From: Bicyclus anynana
Lineage: Eukaryota; Arthropoda; Insecta; Lepidoptera; Nymphalidae
Length of the DNA stretch: 64,000 nucleotides
Reading direction: 5' to 3'
Assembly: GCF_947172395.1 (NCBI RefSeq)
Contig: NC_069102.1
Location: 8,028,442 to 8,092,441, forward strand
Shown: positions 62,515 through 64,000 of the stretch, piece by piece
Layout: each line of letters starts with the position of its first letter
How positions within the stretch are numbered: position 1 is the stretch's first letter
The notes under the pieces: model-generated
Told to the model about the DNA's origin: nothing
What the model saw: the letters and a program-made list of their open reading frames with translations, nothing else
Database searches by the model: none
Program-made: the position numbers and the translations under genes

Positions 62515-62875
62515 ATGAAAAACGATGTAGTGACTGATTACTCAAATGGCACCTACACCTAAGTCGCCAGTCCGCAGAGGAGGAACGTGGTGGGTGTAAA
62601 CTCCAAAAACCCTCTCCTGTCATGTAGTATGCAATTAAAAAACGAAAAAACGATGTATAGTGACTGATTACTTGAATGGCACCTACACCGAGTTACATAA
62701 TAACCCTGCTGGTCATTATCATTAAAACTCTTATTAGTGCTCATTTGTGAATTTAATGTTAACCTACCCACCCTAAGTTGCAGAAGAGGAGCGAACTGAA
62801 CTCTGAACTCCATAACCCTTCTTGTATCGAAGGGAGGCCTGGCCATATAGTAGGCCGTTAAAAAACCTGACAATA
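62515..62875 (+). repeat. Imperfect tandem duplication
   Basis: AAAAACGATGTA..GTGACTGATTACT and AATGGCACCTACACC recur at 62515 and 62647. The following segments (AAGTCGCCAGTCCGCAGAGG near 62562, AAGTTGCAGAAGAGGAGCG near 62775) are also alike but diverged, with a 70-bp insertion in the second unit. The end, GGGAGGCCTGGCCATATAGTAGG, is reminiscent of LINE 3' UTRs. Confidence 0.5.
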
Positions 62876-64000
62876 ATGAAGATATTGAATAAGACTACTG
62901 GTAAACTTAATTACATTAATCCTAAAATGAACCTTAAACCTCAAACATAAAATGGAAAATTTTCAAAACGGTCCTAAAATCGGAAAATGAATCTTAGATT
63001 TCAGACGGAATAAAAGAATTTTCCGTAACTGCCTACATACTTAGAAGTAATACGCCTTTAGTGTACAACTTCGATCACTTTACCAATAAAATAGTGTAAG
63101 GTAGGAGCATGGTAAAATCACATACTTGCATAGGGTAGGTACCAACCCCCAAATGATCGTTCTCATGGCGTATCAACATTACTAAACGTATTAGTTAGAT
63201 ACGTAGGTATAATTACATTTTAATGAAAAACTAAAGCTCCTTTTATTTCATAAAATCCTTGTTTCCTGAACCAAATTCCTGAAATTTTGTAGGGTTGTTG
63301 TTGCTCTATTCCTACCATAGAATAAAAAATAGACCTTACTAATAGGTACAAATCTAATGAAGCATAACCATTAATTTTATATATAGTAAATAAGATGGGC
63401 CAAGTATATTATATGATCATGACGTTTCTTACAAAGCCGCACATGTGCTTTCACCTTCGCATATAAACATTGAACGAAACAAGCCACTTTGCACTCGAAA
63501 AAAACGTTTTAACAACAATCCGTACGCAAAACCGAATATTAACCAAGGTAATTACAGTAAATAAACATTTGTTTATAAATAAAAGCTCCGATGTTCTAAC
63601 GTGCGCGGAAAACGGCGCGGTGTTTATCACGAGACATCCGCACTCAATGGCAGACGCGTCGGCACTGGAGTGGTGTGAGGACTGAGGAGTCCGTATCGAC
63701 CTCACAACAATGAATGGAGGAGGGCTAGCACCGCAGTCTCCCGTTGCAAGCCCAGTACTGCACTGCAGCTTTATTTTTGGCATACCACCCTGGCGGGCTC
63801 CCCGATGAAAGTCCCAAATTGTGCCAAAAGTTCGGAGTAATGACATGCAATTCGTCGAACCTGCGTTGCAGTCAAACCCAGATATTTATTTCGGTAGAGG
63901 AATCATTTAGACGCATGCGTGACAGGCAGCGGTTGCTGAATGACCTTGTTCCCACGGCAATAATTGTGGCTTCGGCTGGATGATATGGGTTTGGAGGTCG
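62876..64000. other. Window end, no gene supported
   Basis: AT-rich to about 63590, then GC-richer to the end. ORFs of 131 codons (63451-63846, minus) and 79 codons (63744-63983, plus) overlap each other; neither has a recognisable domain or splice context. The GC shift could mark a repeat or an exon that continues outside the window. Confidence 0.3.

Noticed and set aside
63451..63983. Two overlapping ORFs on opposite strands in the GC-richer end
   Set aside because: Neither shows a domain, and overlap means at most one could be real. Might be a repeat; needs sequence beyond the window.

Overview
This window looks like lepidopteran (moth or butterfly) nuclear DNA that is almost all transposon-derived and intergenic. 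The basis is the mix of repeats: two tRNA-headed SINE families scattered in both orientations, short Helitron-like elements ending in CTAG, RTE/Jockey-type LINE pieces and many hairpin MITEs, all in AT-rich sequence without operons or bacterial signals. This is pattern recognition, not a database match.

Only one host coding segment is convincing: a 51-codon first exon on the minus strand (39454-39606). It encodes a basic N-terminus, a single hydrophobic segment and a short luminal stub, and ends at a GTAAGT splice donor. The rest of that gene should lie at lower coordinates or outside the window; I could not find further exons.

The three largest mobile insertions are: (1) a 5'-truncated Jockey-clade LINE (14809-17595, minus) with an intact 872-codon endonuclease/reverse-transcriptase ORF, a poly(A) tail and a perfect 14-bp target duplication; (2) a 7.4-kb Ty3/Gypsy, Mag-like LTR retrotransposon (43155-50569, plus) with 205-bp LTRs identical by eye, a 5-bp target duplication, a tRNA-Ser-type primer site, a repeat-structured leader, gag with CCHC knuckles, protease, RT, RNase H and integrase; its RT is interrupted by a later 1.6-kb solo LTR (46263-47879) with its own 4-bp duplication, and gag carries a separate frameshift; (3) a LINE RT fragment (57568-58659, minus) that landed inside a SINE, so its ORF now starts in SINE sequence.

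Region by region. 0-9 kb: a GC minisatellite, a 0.7-kb inverted-repeat element packed with AGCATGCT palindromes, SINEs, MITEs and Helitron-like copies. 9-14 kb: mostly unrecognised AT-rich DNA with MITEs. 14.8-17.6 kb: Jockey LINE. 18-24.6 kb: SINEs, including a facing pair, plus MITEs. 24.9-27.1 kb: a hAT-like MITE beside a 1.9-kb Foldback-like element built of about 150-bp tandem units in opposing orientation. 27.9-37.5 kb: SINEs, MITEs, Helitron-like copies. 37.6-43 kb: host exon, a microsatellite and a tandem SINE pair. 43.2-50.6 kb: Gypsy element. 51-64 kb: unrecognised DNA with a perfect 51-bp-arm palindrome, LINE 3' ends, SINEs and MITEs.

The best candidates for undescribed elements are the Foldback-like inverted array (25199-27113) and the AGCATGCT-rich element with a 15-bp flanking repeat (1045-1747). 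Several insertions are nested and give a relative chronology.
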